64,000 bases of DNA from the NCBI GenBank assembly GCA_963749575.1, contig CAVVNM010000014.1, positions 682,001 to 746,000 of the forward strand. The letters are read 5' to 3'. Positions 36,841-45,906 of the stretch are shown here, one piece after another. The notes under the pieces were generated by a model. The model ran no database searches. It saw only the letters and a program-made list of their open reading frames with translations, and was not told the origin of the DNA. Made by a program: the position numbers and the translations under genes. Within the stretch, counting starts at the first letter, position 1. Each line of letters opens with the position of its first letter. The DNA comes from JAMXLO01 sp963749575. GTDB lineage: Bacteria > Pseudomonadota > Alphaproteobacteria > Acetobacterales > Acetobacteraceae.

Positions 36841-38238
36841 TCAGACCCCCGCCTCGATCAGATGCACCGGGAACAGCTCCATCGGATCGTCCACCCGCAT
36901 GGTGTGGTTCATCGTCCAGCGATATGCGGCGCTGGCCGGCATCACCTCGTCCAGCATGAACGCCACACCGCCGGCAGTGCCCTTCACATTCGGCAGCCGC
37001 GCATAGAACATCTGCCGCGTGCCGATCATGCATACTTCCTCGGCCATCGCCTTGGTCGGCGCCACGCCCTGTACCACGATGCACAGCTCGTGCGCCGGCC
37101 GGTGGCGCAGCGGTTCAAGCTCGCCCAGAATGCCGTCGCGGCCGTACACGGTGTAGCTGAGCTGGTAGCCGGTCTCGCCGAAGCGCTCACGCACCTGCGC
37201 CTTCGCCCAGCCGATCACGTCGTCGATGCGCGAGATCGTGTAGGGATCGCGCACGCCCACCATGCCGACATAGCGTTCGCCCACCTTGCCGGCACCTTCC
37301 AGTTTCACCCGCAGTTCATCCGCCGCAATGAAGCGCGGGCCGGTCACCCGCGTGGTGCGTTCGTCGAACTGCTCGTAGACGCACTCGCTCATGTCGATGT
37401 GGCCGCCAAGAAAATACTCGTAATAGGGATTGCTGCGCTCGTACATTGAATGACCGGCGACCGATGCGATGGTGCAGCGCTGCTCGGGCAGCATCGCGGT
37501 GACCTTCACATCGTCCATGGTGATCTCGCCGATGATCGACTCCTTCGCGCCATATGGTTCGGCACAGAACGAGGCACACTCCATTATCTTGCCGTAATAA
37601 TACGCCAGCGCCTGCGGGTAGCCGGCGCGGATCGCGGGTGCGGCGAAAATGGCGCAGTCGCTGCTGCGTCCGCCGATGATCACATCGGCGCCCAGGTCGA
37701 GCAGCTTGATGTAGGGATGCACGCCCGCCACCGCGACGATGCGGTCGGTGGCATCGAGTTCCGCGTCGCTGAGGTCGGGTCGTCCGTCCAGGCCGCGCAC
37801 CGCGTCGCCGGCGGTGATTCTGCTCCGCACCACGTCTCCGGTGACCTCGGAATAAAAATAGCCCAGTTTGAAGCGCGGGATGTCGTGCTGCTTCGCCAGG
37901 TCGTGGATAATGCCGATATAGCGATCGACGCGGCTGTTGGTACCGGTGTCGCCGGCCGAACCGATGATCATCGGCACCGCGAGCCTGCGTGCGCCGACCA
38001 GCATGGCTTCGATATCGTGCGTCTGCCAGGCCAGCGGGCTGACGCTGCTGTCAGAGCCGAGCGGCACCGGTCCGCAATCGCAACTGCCGGAATCGCAGGC
38101 GATCATATCCGGCTCGGCCGCGACGCCCAGCTCGAAGCTGCCGAGCCTGGTTGGTGCGAAGCCGAGATGTCCGTTCGGACAAAGAATGCGCAGACCCCGG
38201 TTGGAGCGACGTTGTTCCGTCGTCCGAGACACACTCAT
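36841..38238 (-). CDS. AtuA-like (DUF1446) acyclic terpene utilisation family protein
   Basis: 465 residues. The family takes its name from Pseudomonas AtuA of acyclic terpene (citronellol) catabolism, but most members are uncharacterised. LCPNGHLGFAPTRLGSFELG near the start, ACDSGSCDCGPVPLGSD, and LLDLGADVIIGGRSSDCAIF in the middle are characteristic. ATG 38238, preceded by GAGGAG, is chosen over an earlier in-frame codon. The gene is 95 bases after the ATPase of an iron-type ABC transporter on the same strand, which suggests that the transporter brings in the substrate. Confidence 0.87.
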   Translation of the reverse strand: MSVSRTTEQRRSNRGLRILCPNGHLGFAPTRLGSFELGVAAEPDMIACDSGSCDCGPVPLGSDSSVSPLAWQTHDIEAMLVGARRLAVPMIIGSAGDTGTNSRVDRYIGIIHDLAKQHDIPRFKLGYFYSEVTGDVVRSRITAGDAVRGLDGRPDLSDAELDATDRIVAVAGVHPYIKLLDLGADVIIGGRSSDCAIFAAPAIRAGYPQALAYYYGKIMECASFCAEPYGAKESIIGEITMDDVKVTAMLPEQRCTIASVAGHSMYERSNPYYEYFLGGHIDMSECVYEQFDERTTRVTGPRFIAADELRVKLEGAGKVGERYVGMVGVRDPYTISRIDDVIGWAKAQVRERFGETGYQLSYTVYGRDGILGELEPLRHRPAHELCIVVQGVAPTKAMAEEVCMIGTRQMFYARLPNVKGTAGGVAFMLDEVMPASAAYRWTMNHTMRVDDPMELFPVHLIEAGV

Positions 38239-38333
38239 CGCAACACTCCTCAAGTCGCAGCTTCCGTCCCCACATCGCCGTCGCACCGTTTCATCCTGTC
38301 AGGGTCGGCCGGTGTTGAACTCGCAATGACGCA

Positions 38334-39410
38334 TCACTCCCGCAGCAGCAAACAGCATTCGGGTGGCACGCGCCATCGCACTCTGCCACCCTCGGGGAAC
38401 CCTGCGCGCGGACTGGCGTGGGCGGTGATCTCTACCGGACCGGACCGGATGGTATAGTGCGCCACATCGCCGAGATACAGCACGCGCGTGATCACGCCCT
38501 CGATGCCGTCGCCGTCGGCTGCCACCTGTACATCGACCGGTCGAAAACCGATGCCGGCGGAAGCCCGAACCGTGCCGTTCGGCCAGGCGTCGCGCGCGCG
38601 CAGCACGATACCCGGCGCGAGCCGTGCCTCGACCTGCCCGGTCGCCACGGTTGCGATCTCGGCGGCAAGGATGTTCCGCATCCCCAGGAACCCTGCTACG
38701 AACCGCGTGCGCGGCGCGGCGTGGATTTCGCTCGGCGTGCCCTGCTGCTCGATCCGGCCGGCGCGCATCACGATGATGCGGTCCGATAGGGCGAACGCCT
38801 CCTCCTGGTCGTGCGTCACATAGATCGCGGTGAAGCCCAGGCGACGGCGCAGCTCGGCCAGATCATCGCGCATCGCGATGCGCAACTGCGCGTCCAGATT
38901 CGACAGCGGTTCATCGAGCAGCACCACCTTGGCATCGCATGCCAGCGCGCGCGCCAGTGCGACACGCTGCTGCTGTCCGCCGGACAACCTGGTCGCCGGG
39001 CGATCGGCGAAACCGGCGAGGTCGACCAACGACAGCGCGCGTTCCACGGCGGCGCGCGCGGCGGCACGACGGACACCGCGCACGCGGAAGCTGAAGGCGA
39101 CGTTGTCGAACACTGTCATGTGCGGCCAGATCGCATAGGACTGGAACACCATCGACAGGCCGCGCCGCTCCGGCGGCACATGTCGATGCGCCGCGGGGTC
39201 CGCGACGGTGACACCGTCGAGCACGATACGGCCGCCGGTCGGCGTCTCCAGCCCGGCAATGGCACGCAACGTCGTCGTCTTGCCGCAGCCCGAGGGACCC
39301 AGCAGCGTCACGTGTTCGCCGCGATCCACCGTGAAATCCACGCCGTCGACGGCAACCACCGGGCCATAGCTGACCACCAGGTCCGCGACGGCGAGAAACG
39401 CCATGGTCAC
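38334..39410 (-). CDS. ABC transporter ATPase (PotA/FbpC type)
   Basis: 358 residues. Walker A is GPSGCGKTTTLRAIAGLE, Q-loop VFQSYAIWPHMTVFDNVAF, signature LSGGQQQRVALARAL, Walker B VVLLDEPLSNLDAQL, switch YVTHDQEEAFALS. A C-terminal TOBE-type domain follows from about 245. AGGAGG lies 7 bases before GTG 39410, which overlaps the permease stop (GTGA); ATG two codons later is the alternative. It energises the fused permease encoded just upstream. Confidence 0.94.
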   Translation of the reverse strand: MTMAFLAVADLVVSYGPVVAVDGVDFTVDRGEHVTLLGPSGCGKTTTLRAIAGLETPTGGRIVLDGVTVADPAAHRHVPPERRGLSMVFQSYAIWPHMTVFDNVAFSFRVRGVRRAAARAAVERALSLVDLAGFADRPATRLSGGQQQRVALARALACDAKVVLLDEPLSNLDAQLRIAMRDDLAELRRRLGFTAIYVTHDQEEAFALSDRIIVMRAGRIEQQGTPSEIHAAPRTRFVAGFLGMRNILAAEIATVATGQVEARLAPGIVLRARDAWPNGTVRASAGIGFRPVDVQVAADGDGIEGVITRVLYLGDVAHYTIRSGPVEITAHASPRAGFPEGGRVRWRVPPECCLLLRE

Positions 39411-41080
39411 GCCAGCACCTCCTGCTGCCGGGTGCGGAACAGCACCGCCAGCGCGGCGAAGGTGATGGCAAGCTGGCTCACGCCGAGCGCGGCCAGCGCG
39501 TTGACGTTGCCGGCCTCCCACAGATCGAACACCGCGACCGACAGCACGACGGTGCGGCTGGTGTACAGCAGGATGGAGGAACTCACCTCCTGCATCGCCA
39601 GAATGAACAGCAGCGTCCAGGTCGCGATCAAGGTCGGCCGGGTCAGCGGCAGCACGATCCAGAGCATCGTCCTGGCCCAGCTCGCGCCGGTCATCCGCGC
39701 GGCATCTTCCAGTTCGGCATGCAGCTGCCGCAAGGCGGCGGAGCCGGCGCGCACGCCGAACGGCAGGTAGTGTGTCACGTAGGCGATCAGCAGGATCCAG
39801 ATCGTGCCGTAGATCGGCAGCATCCGCAGACCGACATAGGACCACAGCAGTCCGAGCGCCAGCACCATGGACGGCATCGCCAGCGGAATCGTGCTGAGCT
39901 GGTCGAGCCACGGGCGCAGCCAGCTCCGCGTGCGGACGATGACCCAGCTGATCGCAAGACCGAGCGCGCAGACACAGGTCGCGCTGAGCGCGCCAAGCAG
40001 GACGCTGTTCTTCAGCGCGAGATAGGTCTTGGGGTACTCGAACAGCACGTAGCGGAAGTGCCGCAGGTCGAACGTCATCAGGCTTGGATCGATGGTGATG
40101 AACTGCACCAGCGCCGCCCAGACCAGCGTCGCAACCGGCAGTATGACGGCGGCACACACATAGGCCCAGGCGATCCCGGCCAGCAGCCAGCGCAGCGGGC
40201 CGATGTCGAGCAGGCGCGGCCGGAACGCCTTGCCCGTCACCGTCACGTAGGAGCGGCGGCGCAGCAATCGCGCCTGAAGCCAGACCAGAACCGCGGTCGC
40301 GACCAGCAACAGCAGTCCCCAGGCGGCCGCCTGGCTTACCCGCGGCGGATAGTTGTTGAGCAGCCGGTAGATCTCGGTGCCGGCGACCTGGAATCCGCTG
40401 GGCATGCCCAGCACCGCCGGCACACTGAACAGTCCGACCGCCTGAACGAACACCAGCAGTCCGCTGCCAAGTATCGCGGGCAGCACCAGCGGCAGTGTCA
40501 CCAGTCGGAGCGAAACCAGCGTCGCAGCGCCGTGAACGCGCGCGCTCTCTTCCAGCGATGGGTCCATCCCGCGCAGGGCCGCGCCGATCAACAGGAATGG
40601 CAGCGGCACATAGGACAGCGCGGACACGAAGATGACGCCGCCCGGCGTGTGCAGATTGACCAGGCTGTCGATGCCAAGCGTCTGGCGCGCGAACAGGTTG
40701 ATCAGCCCGCCGCGCGGCGATCCCAGCCATGACCAGGCGATCGCGGTCAGCAGCGGGGTGATGTAGAGCGGCAGCGTCACCAGCCGTGACAGCAGCCCGC
40801 GGCCGGGTGTCCTGATACGCGCCAGCATGAGCGCCAGCGCCGCTCCGGCCGTGACGGCCAGCAAGGTGGCGCCGATGCCGACGACCAGCGTGTTGGCGAT
40901 GATCCTGGTGGAACCGAGTACCGTCAGCAAAGGCCGCAGGCTGAAGCCGCCCGCCTCGGACGCGGCACCGAGCGCGACCGCGACCAGCGGCACCAGCACC
41001 AGGATTGCGACCAGCAAGCCCAACGCAGCGGCAACGGCGGTCTCGACCGGGACCGCCGGTGCCGCACGCGCCGGCGCCAT
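39407..41080 (-). CDS. ABC transporter permease, fused double unit (FbpB/ThiP type)
   Basis: 557 residues with about twelve membrane segments in two homologous halves. Each half has its own EAA loop: ESARVHGAATLVSLRLVTLP near residue 185 and EDAARMTGASWARTMLWIVL near residue 460. This arrangement is that of ferric-iron and thiamine permeases, but relatives carry phosphonates and organic acids. It lies 1 base after the binding-protein stop. Confidence 0.93.
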   Translation of the reverse strand: MAPARAAPAVPVETAVAAALGLLVAILVLVPLVAVALGAASEAGGFSLRPLLTVLGSTRIIANTLVVGIGATLLAVTAGAALALMLARIRTPGRGLLSRLVTLPLYITPLLTAIAWSWLGSPRGGLINLFARQTLGIDSLVNLHTPGGVIFVSALSYVPLPFLLIGAALRGMDPSLEESARVHGAATLVSLRLVTLPLVLPAILGSGLLVFVQAVGLFSVPAVLGMPSGFQVAGTEIYRLLNNYPPRVSQAAAWGLLLLVATAVLVWLQARLLRRRSYVTVTGKAFRPRLLDIGPLRWLLAGIAWAYVCAAVILPVATLVWAALVQFITIDPSLMTFDLRHFRYVLFEYPKTYLALKNSVLLGALSATCVCALGLAISWVIVRTRSWLRPWLDQLSTIPLAMPSMVLALGLLWSYVGLRMLPIYGTIWILLIAYVTHYLPFGVRAGSAALRQLHAELEDAARMTGASWARTMLWIVLPLTRPTLIATWTLLFILAMQEVSSSILLYTSRTVVLSVAVFDLWEAGNVNALAALGVSQLAITFAALAVLFRTRQQEVLA

Positions 41081-41081
41081 G

Positions 41082-42128
41082 TCAGGTCTTGAAGAACGAA
41101 TCGAAATGTTCGGGGAACTTCGCCGACGCCTGTTCGTAATCCGCCAGGTCCTGCGGCAGCAGCGGTTTCGTCTCTGCGTACGGCAATTGGCGATCCGGTG
41201 TCGGCACGTCGGCGCGGGGGGAATAGACGTTGAAGATGTCGTGGTTCAGCAGCGTGTTGCCCTCGCGCGACAAGGTGAAGTCGATGAACAGCCGGGCGGC
41301 GTTCGGATGCGGCGCGCCCTGGAGGATCGCGACCGGCGCCAGCGCGACCGGCATGCCCTCGCTCGGATAGACGCCGACGATACCGGCCTTTACCGCATCC
41401 GGCTCGAAGGCGCGGAAGTGATCGACCGTGGCGCCGACCAGCGCCTCGCCGCGCGCCAGCAGGTCGATCAACTGCGCGGCCGTTGCCACCACGATCGGCC
41501 GCTGGGCGCCCCACGCGCGCATGAAATCGACGCCCAGCAGCCGCTCCAGGATGTACATTTGGTTGAACGCGGTGCCGGCGGCTGAATCCTGGATGATCAG
41601 CTTGCGGCCCTTGAACGCCGGCTTCAGCATGTCGACCCAGGCCTGCGGTGCCTGCTCCGGTGACAGAACGTTCTTGTTGTAGGCCATGATCACCCCGATC
41701 ACCCGCGCCGAGGTCCACAGGTCGCCGCCGTGGGCACCGTCGGGGAACGCGGCGAGCTCGGGCGAATGGTATGCCTGCAACTGCCCCTTGCGCGCCATGG
41801 TCAGATACGACGCAAGGTTGGCGACGTGCAGTGCGTCGAAGCTCAGGTTGCCGGCGTCCATTTCGGCATCGAGCCGCGCCAGTACCCGGCCGGTCGGCGC
41901 CGAGTAATAGCCACTCGTCACGTCGAGGAACGGGTACTTCGCCTTGAAGGCGTCCATGAATGTCGGAAAGCCGGCGGCCGACACCGATGTCGCCAAGCCG
42001 AAGGCGCCTTCCTTCCTGGCGCCCGCCACGATGGCCTCGCGTTCCTGCGCGGCGAGGCGTGCCGAACGCAGGAGCAGACCGCTCCCGAGCAGCCCCGTCA
42101 TCAGGTTGCGTCGCCGCAGATTGGTCAT
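41082..42128 (-). CDS. ABC transporter substrate-binding protein (iron/2-aminoethylphosphonate-like family)
   Basis: 348 residues. The N-terminal TNLRRRNLMTGLLGSGLLL is a signal sequence with consecutive arginines, possibly Tat-dependent. VAGARKEGAFGLATSVSAAG and KAKYPFLDVTSGYYSAPTG are typical of the Fe(3+)-type binding family. The tyrosine clusters that bind iron in FbpA are not obvious, so an organic ligand is plausible. ATG 42128 has GAGGAA upstream. It is the first gene of the five-gene operon ending in AtuA-like and DUF4387 genes, divergent from the gene at 42248. Confidence 0.88.
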   Translation of the reverse strand: MTNLRRRNLMTGLLGSGLLLRSARLAAQEREAIVAGARKEGAFGLATSVSAAGFPTFMDAFKAKYPFLDVTSGYYSAPTGRVLARLDAEMDAGNLSFDALHVANLASYLTMARKGQLQAYHSPELAAFPDGAHGGDLWTSARVIGVIMAYNKNVLSPEQAPQAWVDMLKPAFKGRKLIIQDSAAGTAFNQMYILERLLGVDFMRAWGAQRPIVVATAAQLIDLLARGEALVGATVDHFRAFEPDAVKAGIVGVYPSEGMPVALAPVAILQGAPHPNAARLFIDFTLSREGNTLLNHDIFNVYSPRADVPTPDRQLPYAETKPLLPQDLADYEQASAKFPEHFDSFFKT

Positions 42129-42247
42129 GCCATTCCTCGTTCCGCAGGTTCCGCTTATTCTATCTCGACCGAACCGGCGCCGCAGTGAATACTGCCGTCG
42201 GACCAAGTCGAACAACCAACAAGATTCCCTCGGGAGGGGTTGACAAC

Positions 42248-43855
42248 ATGCGTTCTGTCCTTTGTCGCGCGATGCTTGGCATCGCGGTGACCGCAGGCTT
42301 TGCCGTCGGGCCGGCAGCGGCCGACGAGACGCCGAAGCGCGGCGGCATCCTCACCTACATGATCCCGGCGGACGCGCCACCGAGTTTCGACGGACACCGT
42401 GAAACCACCTATGCCACCGTCCATTCGACGGCGCCGTTCTACAGCGTGCTGATCCGGCTCGATCCGGAGCATCCGGAGGACGTGACCAAATTCGTCTGCG
42501 ACCTGTGCACCGAGATACCGGCGCCGACCGACAACGGCACAACCTATACGTTCAAGATCCTGGACGGCGTGAAGTGGCATGACGGCTCGCCGCTCACCGC
42601 CGCGGATGTGGCGGCGAGCTGGAACCATATCATCCATCCGCCGCCGGGCTACAACAGCGCACGCGAGAACTGGTACGCGATGGTGGATACCGTCTCGGCG
42701 CCGGATCCCACGACGGTGGTGTTCAAGCTGAAATTCGCCACGCTGACCTTCCTGCCGGCGCTCGCCGACCCGTACGCCTACATCTACAAGCAGGACATCC
42801 TGGACAAGGACCCGAACTGGTACCAGAAGAACATCATGGGCAGCGGACCGTTCAAGTTCGTCGCCTATGATCTCGGCCAGTCGATCAGGGGCGAGCGGAA
42901 CCCCGACTACTACCATAAGGGGTTGCCGTATCTCGATGGCTTCGTCGCCATCTACGCGGACAAGCAGGTGGTGCGGACCGAGGCGATCCGCGGTGACCGC
43001 GCCACCACCGAATTCCGCGGTCTGCCGCCGGCGGCGATCGATCAGCTCAAGAAGGAACTCGGCGACAAGATCACCATCCAGACCAGCGACTGGAACTGCG
43101 GCAACCTGATCACGCCGAATGCCAAGCGCAAGCCGTTCGACGATGTGCGGGTGCGCAAGGCACTGCTGCTTGGGATCGACCAGTGGCACGGCGCGCCGGC
43201 GCTGTCGAAGATCGCCAATGTGCGCACGGTGGGCGGGATCGTGTTCCCCGGCTCGCCGCTGGCGGCGACCAAGGAGGAACTGCAGCAGATGGCGGGCTTC
43301 TGGCCCGATATCGACAAGTCGCGCGCCGAGGCGAAGCGGCTGCTGAAGGAGGCGGGGCAGGAGAACCTCAGCTTCGAGATGCTGAACCGCAACGTCGATC
43401 AGCCGTACAAGTATGTTGGTACCTGGGTCGTCGACGAGTGGAGCAAGATCGGCGTTCACGTGACCCAGAAGGTGGTGCCGACCGGCCCGTGGTTCGAATT
43501 GATGCGCACCGGCAATTTCGACGTCGTGGTGGAGGCCAACTGCAACGGTGTGGTCAACCCGGTGATGGACACCCAGAAGTACCTGCCGAAGCGGGTGTTC
43601 GTGGAGAACTATGGCGGCTTCGACGACCAGGACCTGATCGACCTCGACGCCAAGATGGTGCGCGAGACCGATCCCGCGAAGCAGCGGCTGCTGATGCGGG
43701 CGTTCGAGACGCGCGTCGTGGACACCATGGCGTACGAGTGGCCGATGCTGTGGTGGAACCGGATGCTGCCCGAGCGGTCGTACATGCACGGCTGGAAAAT
43801 CGGACCGAGCCACTACGTGAACCAGGACCTGGCAACGATCTGGCTGGACAAGTAG
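42248..43855 (+). CDS. ABC transporter substrate-binding protein, oligopeptide type (family 5)
   Basis: 535 residues. A signal peptide ends near AAADE (residues 1-25). Family 5 features are TPKRGGILTYMIPADAPPSF, the conserved YTFKILDGVKWHDGSPLTAA at about residue 100, GSGPFKFVAYD, and VRVRKALLLGIDQWHG. No Dpp/Opp permeases or ATPases are adjacent, so it is an orphan in this window, or relies on a remote system. GGGAGG precedes the ATG. Shares a 119-base divergent promoter region with the iron-type operon. The 112 bases after it hold only a CTCCGTGGCGCCCCGTGG-type repeat fragment. Confidence 0.9.
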   Translation: MRSVLCRAMLGIAVTAGFAVGPAAADETPKRGGILTYMIPADAPPSFDGHRETTYATVHSTAPFYSVLIRLDPEHPEDVTKFVCDLCTEIPAPTDNGTTYTFKILDGVKWHDGSPLTAADVAASWNHIIHPPPGYNSARENWYAMVDTVSAPDPTTVVFKLKFATLTFLPALADPYAYIYKQDILDKDPNWYQKNIMGSGPFKFVAYDLGQSIRGERNPDYYHKGLPYLDGFVAIYADKQVVRTEAIRGDRATTEFRGLPPAAIDQLKKELGDKITIQTSDWNCGNLITPNAKRKPFDDVRVRKALLLGIDQWHGAPALSKIANVRTVGGIVFPGSPLAATKEELQQMAGFWPDIDKSRAEAKRLLKEAGQENLSFEMLNRNVDQPYKYVGTWVVDEWSKIGVHVTQKVVPTGPWFELMRTGNFDVVVEANCNGVVNPVMDTQKYLPKRVFVENYGGFDDQDLIDLDAKMVRETDPAKQRLLMRAFETRVVDTMAYEWPMLWWNRMLPERSYMHGWKIGPSHYVNQDLATIWLDK

Positions 43856-43967
43856 GCGCTCGGCACCGCCTGCGCGCAGCGCATTGACGCTGCTCCGTGG
43901 CGCCCCGTGGCTCGCCTGCTGCCTCCGTGTTGCAACAGGCCGAACCCGCCGCGCCAACCATGCCGGG

Positions 43968-44414
43968 CTACCGCGACACCGGTGTGGTCCAGGCCAGGGT
44001 ATCCGGCTGGGTTTCATATCGCGTCGCGTCGTCAGGGATGTGCACCCACCGCTGCGCGCTGCGCGTCCAGAAGTGCACGGTGGGTCTGAGCCAGGAGGTA
44101 TCGTCCAACGTGCCCGGCTTGATGTTGCGGTTGGGGTAAGCGGTGCCGCCGGGCATATGGTACAGCCTGGTTCCGCAATCCGGGCAGAACCAGCATTCCA
44201 TCGCCTTCACCGGGCTGGTTTGCCTGGTGAACAGCTTCGGCTCGCCCTGCGTGATACGGAAATGCTCCCCCGGTATGACGGCAGCAAGCGCAAAGGCTGC
44301 GCCCGATTGTCGCTGACACTCGGTGCAATGGCAGGCGTACACGACCAGCGGCGGGCCCGAGATTGCATAGCGGACCGCGCCGCATTGACAGCCTCCGCCC
44401 TGGGGAAAGCGCAT
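43968..44414 (-). CDS. GFA family (CENP-V/glutathione-dependent formaldehyde-activating-like) protein
   Basis: 148 residues. Zinc-binding cysteines appear in the expected order: GGCQCGAVRY (residues 8-17), YACHCTECQRQSGAAFA, and WFCPDCGTRLYHM. The family adopts a beta-tent fold; few members truly act on formaldehyde and glutathione, so function is unassigned. It is on the same strand as the VOC gene upstream. Confidence 0.92.
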   Translation of the reverse strand: MRFPQGGGCQCGAVRYAISGPPLVVYACHCTECQRQSGAAFALAAVIPGEHFRITQGEPKLFTRQTSPVKAMECWFCPDCGTRLYHMPGGTAYPNRNIKPGTLDDTSWLRPTVHFWTRSAQRWVHIPDDATRYETQPDTLAWTTPVSR

Positions 44415-44456
44415 GACCGGTGTTCCTTTCGCCGCTGATGTGCGCCAGCTGACCGG

Positions 44457-44867
44457 CTACTCGTTCATGTCCTGGTGGACCTCGATGACATTGCCCTCGG
44501 GATCGTAGAAGAAGATCTGATGCCAGCCGCGCATCGCCCACTGGCCGTAGTCGGAATAGCGGATGTTGTTCGCCTCGAGCCGCCGCTTGAAGGCGGCGAT
44601 GTCGTCGGTGCGGAACGCGATGTGGCCGCGCTCGAGCGGATTGACGATCTGGTCGGTGCGGAAGGCGACGCCGAGGTCCTTGGTGGCCAGATGGATCTGG
44701 GTCTGGCCGTCGGTCACGAAGGCGACCGAGGCAGCGTAGCCCTGCGTGGTGTCGCGAGCGCCGTTCAGTGACGGCTCGGGCGCCAGGTCCAGCACCGAGC
44801 GGTAGAACTCCTCCATGCCCGCAACGTCCTTCGAGCACAGGTTCAGGTGGTGGAGCTTGAGCTTCAT
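44457..44867 (-). CDS. VOC family (glyoxalase/bleomycin resistance/dioxygenase) protein
   Basis: 136 residues. Opening MKLKLHHLNLCSKDVAGMEE is the first beta-alpha-beta unit with a possible metal histidine (HHL). GHIAFRTDDIAAF gives the second-unit histidine and IFFYDPEGNVIEVHQD the terminal glutamate. It is a small metalloenzyme of unknown substrate. ATG 44867, with CAGGAGGAA upstream, is used although the frame is open for 52 more codons. Confidence 0.92.
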   Translation of the reverse strand: MKLKLHHLNLCSKDVAGMEEFYRSVLDLAPEPSLNGARDTTQGYAASVAFVTDGQTQIHLATKDLGVAFRTDQIVNPLERGHIAFRTDDIAAFKRRLEANNIRYSDYGQWAMRGWHQIFFYDPEGNVIEVHQDMNE

Positions 44868-45056
44868 GCGGTTCCTCCTGGGGCGGGCGGCATCATGGCA
44901 CATGCAGCGGTTGGCTGTAGCATGGTCCAATATACCGGGTTGGTGGCCGCGGGCAGACTGCGCGCTGATCGAGCCGAATAACGCCGCGCCAGTGCTGCCT
45001 GATTGCAGGCACCAGTTCAGCAAGGCAGCATGTTGCGAGCAGTAGAGGAGGCTACG

Positions 45057-45711
45057 GTGGGACGCGTTAGAGTCGCGGCGTTTTCGGTGTCCCTGGACGG
45101 GTTCGGCGCGGGCCCGGAACAGAAGTCTTCAGGATCCTCTGGGAAAGCGCGGGACCGAGCTCCACAGCTGGTTCTTCGGGACGAAGACGTTCAAGGCCAT
45201 GTTCGGCGGCGGCGGTGGCTCGGAGGGCGTGGACGAGACCTTTGCCCACCGGTCGATGGACGGCTTCGGTGCCTTCATCCTTGGCCGGAACATGTTCGGT
45301 CCTGTGCGCGGGGAATGGCTGGACGACAGCTGGAAGGGCTGGTGGGGAGACAATCCGCCCTATCACGCTCCGACGTTCGTCCTGACGCACCACGCCCGCG
45401 AGCCGATCGTAATGCAGGGCGGCACCACGTTCCACTTCGTCACGGACGGGATCCACGCCGCGCTCGAGCGCGCACGCGACGCCGCGGGAGCACGTGACGT
45501 CAAGATCGGAGGTGGCGTCTCGACCGTTCGCCAATACCTGCGGGCCGGCCTGATCGATGAACTGCACTTCGCACTTTCGCCTGTCCTGCTCGGACGCGGC
45601 GAGGCGATGTTCGAGGGCTTGGATCTCCCTGCCCTCGGCTACCGCGTGATGGAATCCACTGCCACAGACCTCGCAACGCACGTCGTGCTCGGGCGCCAGG
45701 AGAACGAATAA
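45057..45711 (+). pseudogene. Dihydrofolate reductase/RibD C-terminal-like protein, one frameshift
   Basis: From GTG 45057 (GAGGAGG just upstream) the frame reads VGRVRVAAFSVSLDGFGAGP then leaves its homology at about 45123. The next frame continues with LGKRGTELHSWFFGTKTFKA, and later AFILGRNMFGP, GGGVSTVRQYLRAGLIDELH and a normal C-terminus. Deleting one A in CAGAAGTC restores a protein of about 217 residues. Members are NADPH-dependent reductases related to DHFR and riboflavin RibD, seldom characterised. As with the other frameshifts here the lesion is an extra base. Confidence 0.85.
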
Positions 45712-45733
45712 GCGTCCGCGCTGTGTCGCCGCC

Positions 45734-45819
45734 CCGCGCTCGATCGAGACCAATCAACCGGGCCTCTACCCGTACCTCCGCATTTGCACCTCTCCCGCGA
45801 AGCGGGTTCGTTCATCCAC
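45734..45819 (+). repeat. 86-bp direct repeat, copy A
   Basis: This 86-base segment recurs at 49440-49525 with five mismatches and no gaps. It contains CGCGAAGCGGGTTCG, a small hairpin, and ends in GCGGGTTCGTTCATCC. It is not within a recognised gene and lies between the DHFR-like gene and the regulator. Confidence 0.85.
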
Positions 45820-45906
45820 ACTCTCCGGCCATTCGGGTCCCCGATCTGAACGGCCGGTCCCGACCCACAGCCGCCGTTCAACCACAGCAACGGCGTATTC
45901 AGCGCT

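Noticed and set aside
42155..44017. A 620-codon frame opposite the family 5 binding protein
   Set aside because: It is antisense to a well-supported gene; no homology pattern.
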